A DNA stretch of 39,597 nt from Rhodospirillales bacterium (GCA_027315365.1 DAHUYF010000111.1:1-39597), one strand, 5' to 3'. Numbered from the stretch's first letter, positions 1 through 7,663 are shown. The notes: a model not told the origin generated them from the letters alone. Translations and numbers: made by a program.

Positions 1-82
1 TAGAGTCCCAATATGTTTTCTGGCCCGTCGGCGGCGGTTTCAGCTTCTGAACGGCGATGTCGGTCAGGTGGGTCTTAGGCAC
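1..82 (-). CDS. Tyrosine-type integrase, N-terminal fragment (DUF4102 family)
   Basis: Only the first 27 codons are inside the window. The start is a GTG at 82-80 and the reading frame is open to the window edge. The translation begins MPKTHLTDIAVQKLKPPPTG and continues QKTYWDS. This is the typical opening of the DUF4102/arm-binding domain of P4-like tyrosine recombinases, which cut and join the element into tRNA genes. The catalytic domain lies outside the window. A weak purine-rich AGAGA stretch precedes the GTG. The gene points away from the tRNA-Leu fragment at 211-253, as expected for the integrase of an element inserted there. The family is fairly sure; activity cannot be judged. Confidence 0.8.
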   Translation of the reverse strand, partial: MPKTHLTDIAVQKLKPPPTGQKTYWDS

Positions 83-223
83 TTTTAGTCTCTTTTATGA
101 GGCGCGTAAGGGCATTTTCCGATGTGTAGCTATGTACACCCGGAGTGCCAGAAATGCAATGAAAATGGGGTTTTCTGCGATGCTATGTTATGCGGCGAGA
201 AAATGACTTGGGAGATTTTGAGT
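1..223 (-). mobile_element. End of an integrated element at tRNA-Leu(CAA)
   Basis: This is the right-hand end of a tRNA-targeting integrative element that continues out of the window to the left. The integrase gene begins at 82 and reads away from the tRNA. The bases between it and the tRNA fragment are clearly more AT-rich than the rest of the window. The host-element crossover is probably inside 213-223, which reads ACTCAAAATCT on the minus strand (the tRNA anticodon loop). Beyond it the sequence stops following a tRNA-Leu. The element type (prophage, ICE or genomic island) cannot be told from this end alone. Confidence 0.7.
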
Positions 224-253
224 CTGCCGCGTCTACCGTTCCGCCACAGGGGC
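211..253 (-). tRNA. 5' half of a split tRNA-Leu(CAA)
   Basis: Read on the minus strand from 253, the sequence follows a tRNA-Leu: a 7-nt acceptor strand GCCCCTG, then TG, a D arm GCG-GAACGGTAGA-CGC, a G, the anticodon stem GCAGA and the loop CTCAAAA with anticodon CAA. The returning anticodon stem should be TCTGC but reads TCTCC. No variable arm, T arm (GGTTCRA), acceptor 3' strand or CCA follows in the next 130 bases. So only the 5' half is here, ending at the integrase-bearing element. A group I intron in the anticodon arm is a less likely alternative because an integrase gene follows. Confidence 0.75.
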
Positions 254-283
254 TTTCCCGGCCCTCTTGGACCAAGCGCGGCG

Positions 284-312
284 ATCATTGGAGACCGGCT
301 GCCGGCCGTCAA
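284..312 (-). promoter_or_regulatory. Sigma-70-like promoter of the tRNA-Leu gene
   Basis: On the minus strand there is a -35 box TTGACG (312-307), a 17-bp spacer and a -10 box AATGAT (289-284). Transcription would begin about 24 bases before the tRNA 5' end at 253. The promoter appears intact although the tRNA is split, so its transcript would now run into the integrase gene at 82. Confidence 0.5.
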
Positions 313-387
313 GTGCATCGCTTTTAAGCAAAATTTAAAGCGCCTTGTGCTGTTCTATCCAGCGATGGTTGAGTAGGTCGGGGACTC

Positions 388-1641
388 ATGCTCACCTTTC
401 GGGCGCTTTTTGGCAGGAAACGCGAGCTGGCCGCGCTGCGTGAGACGGCAGGCCGGCTGCAGGAATGGTTCGATTCCGCCATGGTGATGGTGGACAACAT
501 GCCGCTGGGCGTCGCCTGGAGCGATCCCGGGCGCGATTTCTTCATCACCTACATGAACGAGACCGGCAAGGCGATGCTCAACCCGGTGGTCCAGGGCGGC
601 GCCGCGGCGCTCGACGGCAAGGCGTTGCACGCCGTGTTCCCGGGGCTCGCCGAACGACGCGGCGAGCTCTCCGATCCCGCGCGGATGCCGCTGCGCGCCG
701 AGATCGCGCTGGGCGCGCTGGTGATCGATCTGCGCGTCGTCGCCATCAAGAACGCACAAGGCGCCTATACCGGCGCGATGGCGGTGTGGTCGGACGTGAC
801 GCAACGCGCCCAGCTCGCCCGCGCCTTCGAGACCAATGTCACCACTGCGGCAGAGGAGGTGGCGTCCGCGGTGACCCGGATGGAAGCCTCGACGCGATCG
901 ATGGCGGCGCTGACCGAGCAGGCGACGCAGCGCTCGAGCGCCGTCGCCTCGGCCGCCACCCAGGCAAGCGGCGAAGTGCAGAGCGCCGCCGCAGCGGCCG
1001 ACACGCTCAGCGCATCGCTCTCGGGCATCGCCGCCCAGGTCGCCGAAGCCTCCTCGGTCGCCGACCGGGCGGTGGCGGAGGTGAAACACACCGACGAGAC
1101 GATGCGCAGCCTGGCGACGGCGGCGCAGCAGATCGGCGAGGTGGTGGATCTCATCCAGGCGGTCGCCGGCCAGACCAATCTCCTCGCCCTCAACGCCACC
1201 ATCGAGGCGGCGCGCGCCGGCGAGGCGGGCAAGGGCTTCGCCGTGGTCGCCTCGGAGGTCAAGAGCCTCGCCTCGCAGACCGCGCATGCGACCGACCAGA
1301 TCCGCACGCAGATCGAGGCGGTGCGGCGCGCCGCGGCGGAAGCGGTCGAGGCGATGCAGCGCATCGGCGCGACCATCGCCCAGGTCGGTACCGCCGCCGG
1401 CACCATCTCCGCCGCGGTCGGGCAGCAGGGGGCGGCGACGCAGCAGATGGCCGGCACCATGGGCCATGCCGTGGCCGGGACGAGCGGCGTCTCCTCGGAC
1501 ATCACCGCGGTGATGAGCACCTCGAGCGAGGCCGGCGCCGCGGCGGCGGCGATGCTCGCCTCGGTCTGCGCCTTGTCGCAGCAATCGGCACAGCTGCGCG
1601 GCCAGGTTGCGGAGTTCCTGACGACGATCCGCGTCGCCTAG
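388..1641 (+). CDS. Soluble PAS-domain methyl-accepting chemotaxis protein
   Basis: The 417-residue product is a cytoplasmic chemoreceptor. It has no signal peptide or membrane segment and no evident HAMP domain. Residues about 20-140 resemble a PAS sensor (opening [15 protein letters not shown]). The rest is a long Ala-rich coiled coil with the MCP hairpin tip at about 252-290, including the conserved [19 protein letters not shown] and [15 protein letters not shown] segments. Such proteins control a CheA/CheW kinase complex. The short length of the helical bundle places it among short cytoplasmic MCPs. No che genes are nearby, so it would have to plug into arrays encoded elsewhere. The start ATG follows a GGGG ribosome-binding stretch. 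The sensed signal is unknown. Confidence 0.9.
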   Translation: MLTFRALFGRKRELAALRETAGRLQEWFDSAMVMVDNMPLGVAWSDPGRDFFITYMNETGKAMLNPVVQGGAAALDGKALHAVFPGLAERRGELSDPARMPLRAEIALGALVIDLRVVAIKNAQGAYTGAMAVWSDVTQRAQLARAFETNVTTAAEEVASAVTRMEASTRSMAALTEQATQRSSAVASAATQASGEVQSAAAAADTLSASLSGIAAQVAEASSVADRAVAEVKHTDETMRSLATAAQQIGEVVDLIQAVAGQTNLLALNATIEAARAGEAGKGFAVVASEVKSLASQTAHATDQIRTQIEAVRRAAAEAVEAMQRIGATIAQVGTAAGTISAAVGQQGAATQQMAGTMGHAVAGTSGVSSDITAVMSTSSEAGAAAAAMLASVCALSQQSAQLRGQVAEFLTTIRVA

Positions 1642-1671
1642 CGGCAAATTTGCGGCAGCGAATTTGTCCGC
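1641..1671 (+). terminator. Strong hairpin after the MCP gene
   Basis: Immediately behind the MCP stop, arms 1645-1653 (CAAATTTGC) and 1658-1666 (GCGAATTTG) pair over a GGCA tetraloop. The stem extends by GCGG/CCGC (1641-1644 with 1668-1671) past one bulged T. There is no T tract, so terminator function is inferred from position. Confidence 0.5.
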
Positions 1672-1681
1672 GGCGGCGGTA

Positions 1682-1795
1682 GCGGTTGCACCGGCAACCG
1701 CGAGAACTCTTTGAGTTTGCTGGCGTTCCGACTCCAACGCGGGGGAACCAAGCGTTGGGGTCGGAGCGCCAGCCGCTCCCGCGCTTGCGCGCGGG
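1682..1795. other. Cluster of three inverted repeats in an intergenic spacer
   Basis: Three further hairpins fill the gap between the MCP and MaoC genes. The first is 1682-1701 (8-bp perfect stem GCGGTTGC/GCAACCGC, loop ACCG). The second is 1720-1772 (21-bp stem with two G-U pairs, 11-nt loop). The third is 1778-1795 (7-bp stem CCCGCGC/GCGCGGG, loop TTGC). The central one is by far the longest stem I noticed in the window. Together with 1641-1671 they suggest a structured 3' UTR or small RNA, or a dispersed palindromic repeat family. No known RNA family was recognised. Confidence 0.6.
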
Positions 1796-1842
1796 CGCGG
1801 CTTCGCGCTAGACCCGCGCGCCGGCAACGGGCAGGACGGGTC

Positions 1843-2295
1843 ATGGCGCTGCGCTATTTCGAGGATTTCCGCGTCGGCGAGGTGCTGGCGCTGGGCAGCC
1901 GGCAGGTGAGCGAGGCGGAGATCATCGACTTCGCCCGCCAGTTCGACCCGCAGCCCTTCCACACCGATCCCGAGCGCGCGCGCCGCAGCGTCTTCGGCGG
2001 CCTCGTCGCCAGCGGCTGGCACACCGCGTCGCTCTACATGCGCCTGCTCGTCGACGGCTTCGTCGGCACGATGGCGGAAAGCATGGGCTCGCCCGGCATC
2101 GACAAGATCGAATGGCTGAAGCCGGTGCGCCCCGGCGACACGCTCACCGGCCGGCTCACCATCCTCGATCTCGTCCCGTCCAAGAGCCGGCCCGACCGCG
2201 GCACGATCAAGTGCCTCGGCGAGATGCTGAACCAGCGCGGCGAGACGGTCATGGCGATCCACAGCGTCGGCTTCTTCGGCCGCCGGCCCGGCTGA
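1843..2295 (+). CDS. MaoC-family dehydratase (hotdog fold)
   Basis: The 150-residue protein matches single-domain MaoC/R-hydratase proteins, which hydrate enoyl-CoA or act on related acyl-CoA substrates. It starts [15 protein letters not shown]. The family signature lies at about residues 29-55: [18 protein letters not shown], where the Asp-Pro...His cluster is the hydratase active-site region, followed by [15 protein letters not shown]. The frame is open further upstream, but the ATG at 1843 is preceded by GGACGGG and gives the usual family length. The next gene follows after 9 bp, so the two are probably co-transcribed. The substrate is unknown; a role beside the acyl-CoA genes downstream is possible. 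Confidence 0.88.
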   Translation: MALRYFEDFRVGEVLALGSRQVSEAEIIDFARQFDPQPFHTDPERARRSVFGGLVASGWHTASLYMRLLVDGFVGTMAESMGSPGIDKIEWLKPVRPGDTLTGRLTILDLVPSKSRPDRGTIKCLGEMLNQRGETVMAIHSVGFFGRRPG

Positions 2296-2304
2296 GGCGC
2301 GCCG

Positions 2305-2883
2305 GTGCTGCGTCCCGCCTACGATTGGATCATGCGGCTTGCCGGCGGGCCCAACGCCGTCTGGGCGCTCGCCGGCGTCGCCTTCGTCGAGAGCTCGGTC
2401 TTTCCCATCCCGCCGGACGTGCTGCTGATCCCGATGATCATCGCCGCGCCGCGGCGCGCCTGGCGCTACGCCGCGATCGCGACGCTGGCCTCGGTGGTGG
2501 GCGGATATCTCGGATATGCCATCGGCTATTTCGCGTTCGCCACGATCGGCCGCGCCGTGCTCGAGTTCTACCACGCCATGCCGGCCTATGAGCGCTTCGC
2601 GGCGGCGGCGGCGGAGTGGGGCGCCTGGGTCATCATCCTCAAGGGCATGACGCCGATCCCCTACAAGCTCGTCACGATTGCCAGCGGCTTCGTCAGATTC
2701 GATCTCCTCACCTTCACCATCGCCTCGCTGATCTCGCGCAGCCTGCGCTTCTTCCTGGTGGCGGCGCTGCTCTACTGGTTCGGCGAGCCGATCCGCCGCT
2801 TCATCGAGGGCCGGCTGATGCTGGTCACCAGCGCCTTCGCCGTGTCGCTGGTGGGCGGCTTCATCATCCTGCACTATCTCTGA
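2305..2883 (+). CDS. YqaA/DedA-family inner membrane protein
   Basis: The 192-residue protein is of the YqaA branch of the DedA/VTT superfamily, integral membrane proteins linked to lipid flipping and membrane homeostasis. The family motifs are present: ESSVFPIPPDVLLIPM at about 31-46 and KGMTPIPYKLVTIASGFV at about 113-130, the latter normally RGFTPIPYK. Several long hydrophobic helices follow, including one at the C terminus. I chose the GTG at 2305, nine bases after the MaoC stop, because MLRPAYDWIMRLAG fits the N terminus of homologues. An ATG at 2332 would cut this off. dsbB follows after 4 bp, so the genes form a run. Confidence 0.88.
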   Translation: MLRPAYDWIMRLAGGPNAVWALAGVAFVESSVFPIPPDVLLIPMIIAAPRRAWRYAAIATLASVVGGYLGYAIGYFAFATIGRAVLEFYHAMPAYERFAAAAAEWGAWVIILKGMTPIPYKLVTIASGFVRFDLLTFTIASLISRSLRFFLVAALLYWFGEPIRRFIEGRLMLVTSAFAVSLVGGFIILHYL

Positions 2884-2887
2884 CGCC

Positions 2888-3376
2888 ATGACCGCTCCGC
2901 GCCTCGCACCCCTGCTGCTGCTGATCGCCGGCGCCGCGGTGCTGGGCGGCGCCTGGGGCTTCCAGATCGTCGGCGGCCTGGCGCCCTGCGAGCTCTGCCT
3001 CCTGGAACGCTGGCCCTATTACGCGGTGGTCGCCGCGGCGCTGGCGGCGCTCGTCGCCGGCCGCCGCGGCGCCACGCAGGCGCTGCTCGCCTGTGCTGCG
3101 CTGGCGTTCCTCGCCGGCGCCGGCCTCGCGCTCTATCATGTCGGCGTCGAGCAGCACTGGATCGCCGGCCCCTCCGCCTGCACCGGCGGCGGCCCCGCCG
3201 GCAGCATCGAGGAGCTGCGGCGGCGACTGCTCGCGCAGCAGGTGGTACAGTGCGACGAGGTGCAATGGTCGCTGTTCGGCCTGTCGCTCGCCGCCTGGAA
3301 CGTCGCGATCTCGCTGGCGCTGGCGCTCGCCTCGCTGACCGGGCTGCGCCGATCGATGCCAAGGAGGCGTGGATGA
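2888..3376 (+). CDS. dsbB: Disulfide bond formation protein B
   Basis: The 162-residue membrane protein re-oxidises periplasmic DsbA and passes the electrons to quinone. It has four hydrophobic segments. Both redox pairs are present: Cys34-Cys37 in the first periplasmic loop (APCELC) and Cys98/Cys122 in the second (SACTGG and VQCDEV). These are the four cysteines used by the family. Its stop overlaps the start of coq7 as ATGA (3373-3376), so the two are translationally coupled. The pairing of a quinone-dependent oxidase with a ubiquinone biosynthesis gene is functionally sensible. Confidence 0.93.
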   Translation: MTAPRLAPLLLLIAGAAVLGGAWGFQIVGGLAPCELCLLERWPYYAVVAAALAALVAGRRGATQALLACAALAFLAGAGLALYHVGVEQHWIAGPSACTGGGPAGSIEELRRRLLAQQVVQCDEVQWSLFGLSLAAWNVAISLALALASLTGLRRSMPRRRG

Positions 3377-3921
3377 GCGAATTTCCCCGCCGGCTTCCCG
3401 GCGACCCCGCGCGCCCGGCGCTGGTCGAGCGCATGATCCGCGTCGACCAGGCCGGCGAATACGGCGCCAAGCGCATCTATGACGGCCAGCTCGCCGTGCT
3501 CGGCCGCAGCCGGGTCGCGCCGGAGATCCGCCGCATGGCCGAGCAGGAGCGGCGCCATCTCGCCGCCTTCGACGCGCTCGTCGTCGAGCGCCGGGTGCGC
3601 CCGACCGTGCTGTCGCCGCTGTGGCACGCCGCGGGCTTCGCGCTCGGCGCCGCCACCGCGCTCATGGGCGAGCGCGCCGCCATGGCCTGCACCGTCGCGG
3701 TCGAGGAGGTGATCGACGAGCATTACCGGCGCCAGAGCGAGGCGCTGGGCGACACCGAGCCGGCGCTCAAATCGGCGATCGAGGAGTTCCGCCGCGACGA
3801 GACCGAGCACCGCGAGGTGGCGCTCGCCCATGGCGCGGAAGAGGCGCCGGCCTATCCCGCGCTCAGCGCCGCCATCAAGGCCGGCTCGCGCCTCGCCATC
3901 TGGCTCTCGACGCGGCTTTAG
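3373..3921 (+). CDS. coq7: Coq7-type demethoxyubiquinone hydroxylase
   Basis: The 182-residue protein is the diiron monooxygenase that hydroxylates demethoxyubiquinone in the penultimate step of ubiquinone synthesis. The ferritin-like ligand set is visible: Glu29 (QAGEYGA), Glu59-x-x-His62 (ERRH), Glu111 (VAVEEVIDEHY), and Glu143-x-x-His146 (ETEH). The ATG at 3373 follows AAGGAGG and overlaps the dsbB stop. Its length equals the short bacterial form without extensions. It is the last gene of the plus-strand run and converges with ecm. Confidence 0.94.
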   Translation: MSEFPRRLPGDPARPALVERMIRVDQAGEYGAKRIYDGQLAVLGRSRVAPEIRRMAEQERRHLAAFDALVVERRVRPTVLSPLWHAAGFALGAATALMGERAAMACTVAVEEVIDEHYRRQSEALGDTEPALKSAIEEFRRDETEHREVALAHGAEEAPAYPALSAAIKAGSRLAIWLSTRL

Positions 3922-3923
3922 CG

Positions 3924-3974
3924 CGACGCGAAGCGTCGTCGCTGGCGGGCGTCAGCGATTGCTCGTGCAATCGC
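3924..3974. terminator. Two hairpins between convergent coq7 and ecm
   Basis: CGACGC/GCGTCG pair over GAA at 3924-3938, and GCGATTGC/GCAATCGC pair perfectly over TCGT at 3955-3974. They lie in the 113-bp gap between two convergent genes and could stop transcription from either side. Neither has a clear T tract. Confidence 0.45.
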
Positions 3975-4034
3975 GAGAGCCCGCACAGGAGGGCGACGCG
4001 CGCATCGTCGCCGTCCCGCCGACGCTGCGCGCTC

Positions 4035-6026
4035 TCACGCCGCCAGCAGCGGCTCGCTCGCCACCACCTCGACGATGTCGCGGATGATGGCGGTGAGGTC
4101 GTAATCCTTGGGCGTGTAGACGCGCGCCACGCCGAGGCGCTTCAGCGCCGCCTCGTCCTCGGGCGGGATGATGCCGCCGACCACCACCGGAACATGGCCG
4201 AGTCCGGCCGCGGCGAGCCCGGCCAGCACCTCGCTGACCAGCGGCCCGTGGCTGCCGGAGAGGATCGAGAGCCCCACCACATGCACGCCCTCCTCGAGCG
4301 CGGCGTTGACGATTTGCGCCGGGGTGAGCCGGATGCCCTCATAGACCACCTCGAAGCCGGCATCGCGCGCCTTCAGCGCGATCTGCTCGGCGCCGTTGGA
4401 ATGGCCGTCGAGGCCGGGCTTGCCGACCAGCATCTTGAGCCGGCGCCCGAGGCGGCCGGAGAGCTCGCCGACGCGCTTGCGGATCTCGGCGAGATCGTCG
4501 CCGCCGCGCGAGGACGCGGCCTGGGCGATGCCGGTGGGGGCGCGGTATTCGCCATAGACCTGGCGCAGGCTCTCGGCCCATTCGCCGGTGGTGACGCCGG
4601 CGCGCGCGCAGTCGATCGAGGGCGGCATGATGTTGCCGCCTTCCGCCGCGACGCGCCTGAGATCCGCCAGCGCCGCCGCCGCCGCGCCGGCGTCGCGATC
4701 GCGGCGCCAGACGGCAAGCCGCGCCGCCTGCTCTTGCTCGGCGGCGGCATCGGGCACGAGATATCCCGCCTCGCCGGCGGCGAGCAGCGGCGAGGGCGCG
4801 CTCTCGGCATAGCGGTTGACGCCGACGACGATCTGCTCGCCGCGCTCGATCGCGGCCAGCCGCCGCGCGTTGCTCTCGACCAGGCGCTGCTTCATCGCGC
4901 CGCTTTCGACCGCCGCCACCGCGCCGCCGAGATCGCGGATGCGCTCCAGCTCGGCGGCGATGTCGCGCTTCAGCGCGTCCACCTTGCGCGCGATCTCGGC
5001 CGAGCCGTCGAAGATGTCGGCGTATTCCAGCAGGTCGGTCTCATAGGCGACGATCTGCTGCAGGCGCAGGCTCCATTGCTGGTCCCAGGGCCGCGGCAGG
5101 CCCAGCGCCTCGTTCCAGGCCGGCAGCTGCACGGCGCGCGCGCGCGCGTTCTTCGACAGCACCACCGCCAGCATCTCCAGCAGGATGCGATAGACGTTGT
5201 TCTCGGGCTGCTGCTCGGTGAGGCCGAGCGAGTTGACCTGCACGCCGTAGCGGAAGCGACGGTACTTCTCCTCGGCGACGCCGTAGCGTTCGCGCGTCAG
5301 ATCGTCCCACAGCTCGGCGAAGGCGCGCATCTTGCACATCTCGGTGATGAAGCGGATGCCGGCATTGACGAAGAAGCTCAGCCGTCCCACCACCTGCGGA
5401 AAATCCGCGTCCGGCACCTGGCCCGAGCGCCGCACCGCGTCGAGCACCGCCTCCGCCGTGGCGAGCGCATAGGCCACCTCCTGCACCGGCGTGGCGCCCG
5501 CCTCCTGCAGATGGTAGGAGCAGACGTTCATCGGGTTCCACTTCGGCAGCTCGCGATAGGTGAAGGCGATGACGTCGGCGGTGAGCTTGAGGCTCGGCGC
5601 CGGCGGGAAGATGTAGGTGCCGCGCGAGAGATATTCCTTGATGACGTCGTTCTGCGTCGTGCCGGCGAGATCGCGCCGCGCCGCGCCCTGCGCCTCGGCG
5701 GCGGCGATGTAGAGCGACAGCAGCCAGGGCGCGGTGGCGTTGATGGTCATCGAGGTGTTCATCCGCGCCAGCGGAATGCCGTCGAAGAGCGCGCGCATGT
5801 CGCCCAGATGCGCCACCGGCACGCCGACCTTGCCGACCTCGCCCTTGGCGAGCGGGTGGTCGCCGTCGTAGCCGGTCTGCGTCGGCAGGTCGAAGGCGAC
5901 CGAGAGCCCGGTCTGGCCGCGCTGCAGATTGGTGCGGTAGAGCGCGTTCGAGGCGGCGGCCGAGGAATGGCCGGAATAGGTCCGGATCAGCCAGGGCTCG
6001 TCGCGCGCGGTCGTGCTCGTGCTCAT
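4035..6026 (-). CDS. ecm: Ethylmalonyl-CoA mutase
   Basis: The 663-residue enzyme is a coenzyme-B12-dependent mutase that turns (2R)-ethylmalonyl-CoA into (2S)-methylsuccinyl-CoA. The large catalytic TIM-barrel part covers about residues 1-500, with family-typical stretches such as GQTGLSVAFDLPTQTGYD, GTTQNDVIKEYLSRGTYIFP and WNPMNVCSYHLQEAG. The B12 domain follows in the same chain. It has the base-off motif Asp540-x-His542-x-x-Gly545 (DGHSNG), LSILSGSH and VVVGGIIPP. The overall match is closer to Ecm than to methylmalonyl-CoA mutase. I take the ATG at 6026, with AAGGA about 7 bases upstream, rather than one 20 codons earlier. It diverges from ccr. Confidence 0.93.
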   Translation of the reverse strand: MSTSTTARDEPWLIRTYSGHSSAAASNALYRTNLQRGQTGLSVAFDLPTQTGYDGDHPLAKGEVGKVGVPVAHLGDMRALFDGIPLARMNTSMTINATAPWLLSLYIAAAEAQGAARRDLAGTTQNDVIKEYLSRGTYIFPPAPSLKLTADVIAFTYRELPKWNPMNVCSYHLQEAGATPVQEVAYALATAEAVLDAVRRSGQVPDADFPQVVGRLSFFVNAGIRFITEMCKMRAFAELWDDLTRERYGVAEEKYRRFRYGVQVNSLGLTEQQPENNVYRILLEMLAVVLSKNARARAVQLPAWNEALGLPRPWDQQWSLRLQQIVAYETDLLEYADIFDGSAEIARKVDALKRDIAAELERIRDLGGAVAAVESGAMKQRLVESNARRLAAIERGEQIVVGVNRYAESAPSPLLAAGEAGYLVPDAAAEQEQAARLAVWRRDRDAGAAAAALADLRRVAAEGGNIMPPSIDCARAGVTTGEWAESLRQVYGEYRAPTGIAQAASSRGGDDLAEIRKRVGELSGRLGRRLKMLVGKPGLDGHSNGAEQIALKARDAGFEVVYEGIRLTPAQIVNAALEEGVHVVGLSILSGSHGPLVSEVLAGLAAAGLGHVPVVVGGIIPPEDEAALKRLGVARVYTPKDYDLTAIIRDIVEVVASEPLLAA

Positions 6027-6149
6027 CGCTCGGTCCTTCGCCCTCTGTTGCGGCGCACAAGGGATCGCGCCGGCCGCCGAGGCCAACCCCCCGGTTGGCC
6101 GGTGAACGGTGCTTTCGCCCCATCCGCCCCGTCGAGGAGAAATATTGAA

Positions 6150-6238
6150 ATAATATGTCTTGTCAATTCAAAAATCAGACCGAAAACAACTTTGTGCGTT
6201 GCGGCGGAATTGACATCTCGTCTACACAGACGTTTACG
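6150..6238. promoter_or_regulatory. Divergent ecm/ccr promoter region with inverted repeat
   Basis: The AT-rich 257-bp gap between the divergent genes holds a perfect 9-bp inverted repeat, TGTCAATTC (6161-6169) and GAATTGACA (6207-6215). Each arm contains a consensus TTGACA -35 hexamer pointing outward. Towards ccr the -35 at 6210-6215 is followed after 17 bp by TTTACG (6233-6238). In that spacer lies a second inverted repeat, CGTCT-ACAC-AGACG (6219-6232), which could be an operator. Towards ecm a TATTAT box sits at 6155-6150, but its spacing to TTGACA is too short, so TATTTC (6144-6139) is the better-spaced -10. Confidence 0.5.
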
Positions 6239-6283
6239 CTAATGCTGCGCCGCACGCAAAGCGGTTTCGATGGAGAACCTGCC

Positions 6284-7579
6284 ATGAGCGAACCCGCCCA
6301 AATCCTGCCCTTCGCGCCGTCCGCGGCCGGAGCCCGCCCGGTCAAGGATCTCTACGAGGTCGGCGAGATCCCGCCGCTCGGCCATGTGCCGCGGCGGATG
6401 TATGCCTGGGCGATCCGCCGCGAGCGCCACGGCGCGCCGGACACGGCGATGCAGGTCGAGGTGGTGCCGACGCCGGAGCTGGCACCCGACGAGGTGCTGG
6501 TCATGGTGATGGCCGCCGGGGTCAATTACAACGGCGTCTGGGCGGCGCTGGGCCAGCCGATCTCGCCCTTCGACGTGCACAAGGCGGAGTTCCACGTCGC
6601 CGGCTCCGACGCCGCCGGCGTGGTCTGGGCGGTCGGATCCAAGGTCAAGCGCTGGAAGGTCGGCGACGAGGTCGTCGTCCACTGCAACCAGGATGACGGC
6701 GACGACGAGGAGTGCAACGGCGGCGATCCCATGTTCTCGCCGAGCCAGCGCATCTGGGGCTACGAGACGCCGGACGGCTCCTTCGCCCAGTTCGCGCGCG
6801 TGCAGGGCCGCCAGCTGATGGAGCGGCCGAAGCACCTGACCTGGGAAGAGAGCGGCTGCTACGTGCTGACGCTGGCCACCGCCTACCGCATGCTGTTCGG
6901 CCATCGCCCGCATGTGCTGCGCCCCGGCCAGTACGTGCTGGTCTGGGGCGCCGCGGGCGGACTCGGCTCGATGGCGATCCAGCTCATCGCCACCGCCGGC
7001 GCGCATGCCATCGCCGTCATCTCCGAGGACGACAAGCGCGACTTCGTGCTGTCGCTCGGCGCCAAGGGCGTCGTCAACCGCAAGAAGTTCAATTGCTGGG
7101 GCCGGCTGCCCGACGTCAACAGCGCCGGCGGCTATGGCGACTACATGAAGAAGGTGCGCGAGTTCGGCAAGGCGATCTGGGAATTCACCGGCAAGGGCAA
7201 CGACGTCGATTTCGTCTTCGAGCACCCCGGCGAGCAGACCTTCCCGGTCTCGTGCTTCGTGGTGAAGCGCGGCGGCATGGTCGTGTTCTGCGCCGGCACC
7301 ACCGGCTACAACCTCACCTTCGACGCGCGCTTCGTGTGGATGCGCCAGAAGCGCATCCAGGGCAGCCATTTCGCCAACCTGCTGCAGGCGAGTCAGGCCA
7401 ACCGCCTCGTCGTCGAGCGCCGCATCGATCCCTGCATGTCCGAGGTGTTCTCCTGGGACGACATCCCGCGCGCGCATATGAAGATGTGGCGCAACGAGCA
7501 CAAGCCCGGGAACATGGCGGTGCTGGTCCAGGCGAAGCGCCCCGGCCTGCGCGGCCTGGAGGAAGCGGCACAGGCTTAA
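6284..7579 (+). CDS. ccr: Crotonyl-CoA carboxylase/reductase
   Basis: The 431-residue enzyme reduces crotonyl-CoA with NADPH while fixing CO2, giving (2S)-ethylmalonyl-CoA; it is the key step of the ethylmalonyl-CoA pathway. It is a medium-chain dehydrogenase with long Ccr-specific inserts. Markers are AGVNYNGVWAALGQP, FHVAGSDAAGVVWAVG, HCNQDDGDDEECNGGDPMFS, WGYETPDGSFAQF, the nucleotide-binding loop GAAGGLGSMAIQL near residue 222, and KRIQGSHFANL with the His found in the CO2 pocket of the family. The frame is open 43 codons further upstream, but ATG 6284 has GGAGA seven bases before it and gives the usual length. mcd follows after 74 bp. Confidence 0.95.
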   Translation: MSEPAQILPFAPSAAGARPVKDLYEVGEIPPLGHVPRRMYAWAIRRERHGAPDTAMQVEVVPTPELAPDEVLVMVMAAGVNYNGVWAALGQPISPFDVHKAEFHVAGSDAAGVVWAVGSKVKRWKVGDEVVVHCNQDDGDDEECNGGDPMFSPSQRIWGYETPDGSFAQFARVQGRQLMERPKHLTWEESGCYVLTLATAYRMLFGHRPHVLRPGQYVLVWGAAGGLGSMAIQLIATAGAHAIAVISEDDKRDFVLSLGAKGVVNRKKFNCWGRLPDVNSAGGYGDYMKKVREFGKAIWEFTGKGNDVDFVFEHPGEQTFPVSCFVVKRGGMVVFCAGTTGYNLTFDARFVWMRQKRIQGSHFANLLQASQANRLVVERRIDPCMSEVFSWDDIPRAHMKMWRNEHKPGNMAVLVQAKRPGLRGLEEAAQA

Positions 7580-7636
7580 GCGCGCCGCCGCGGGCGCGTT
7601 TGTTCTTGCGCTCCGGGACGGAGAAGGACTTTGAGC

Positions 7637-7663
7637 ATGTCGAGGATGGAGCCATGGCATTGA
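7637..7663 (+). promoter_or_regulatory. Eight-codon leader ORF overlapping the mcd start
   Basis: An ATG at 7637 is preceded by a good ribosome-binding site (AGAAGGA, about 9 bases upstream) and opens an 8-codon frame, M-S-R-M-E-P-W-H, that ends with TGA at 7661-7663. It overlaps the first codons of mcd, which starts at 7654 in another frame. Ribosomes stopping here could re-start on mcd. This is a reading of the sequence only; whether it is translated is unknown. Confidence 0.35.

Noticed and set aside
211-253. Group I intron in the tRNA-Leu anticodon arm
   Set aside because: An integrase gene starts 130 bases on and no intron core motifs or downstream tRNA half were seen within the window, though the window ends too early to exclude it fully.
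122-376. An 84-codon frame starting MCSYVHPECQKCNENG next to the integrase
   Set aside because: It runs through the tRNA fragment and its promoter, has no ribosome-binding site and matches nothing known; the Cys-rich start is probably chance.
1682-1795. CRISPR-like repeat array
   Set aside because: The hairpins differ from each other in sequence and spacing, so there is no repeat-spacer pattern.
355-2889. Very long open frames opposite known genes, for example 844 codons on the minus strand here
   Set aside because: They are Arg/Ala/Gly/His-rich mirror translations of genes with clear homologues, as expected at about 70 % GC; none has a family motif.
4035-6026. Methylmalonyl-CoA mutase as the identity of the B12 mutase
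   Set aside because: The sequence and the adjacent ccr and mcd genes fit ethylmalonyl-CoA mutase better; the methylmalonyl enzyme would usually sit with its chaperone gene.
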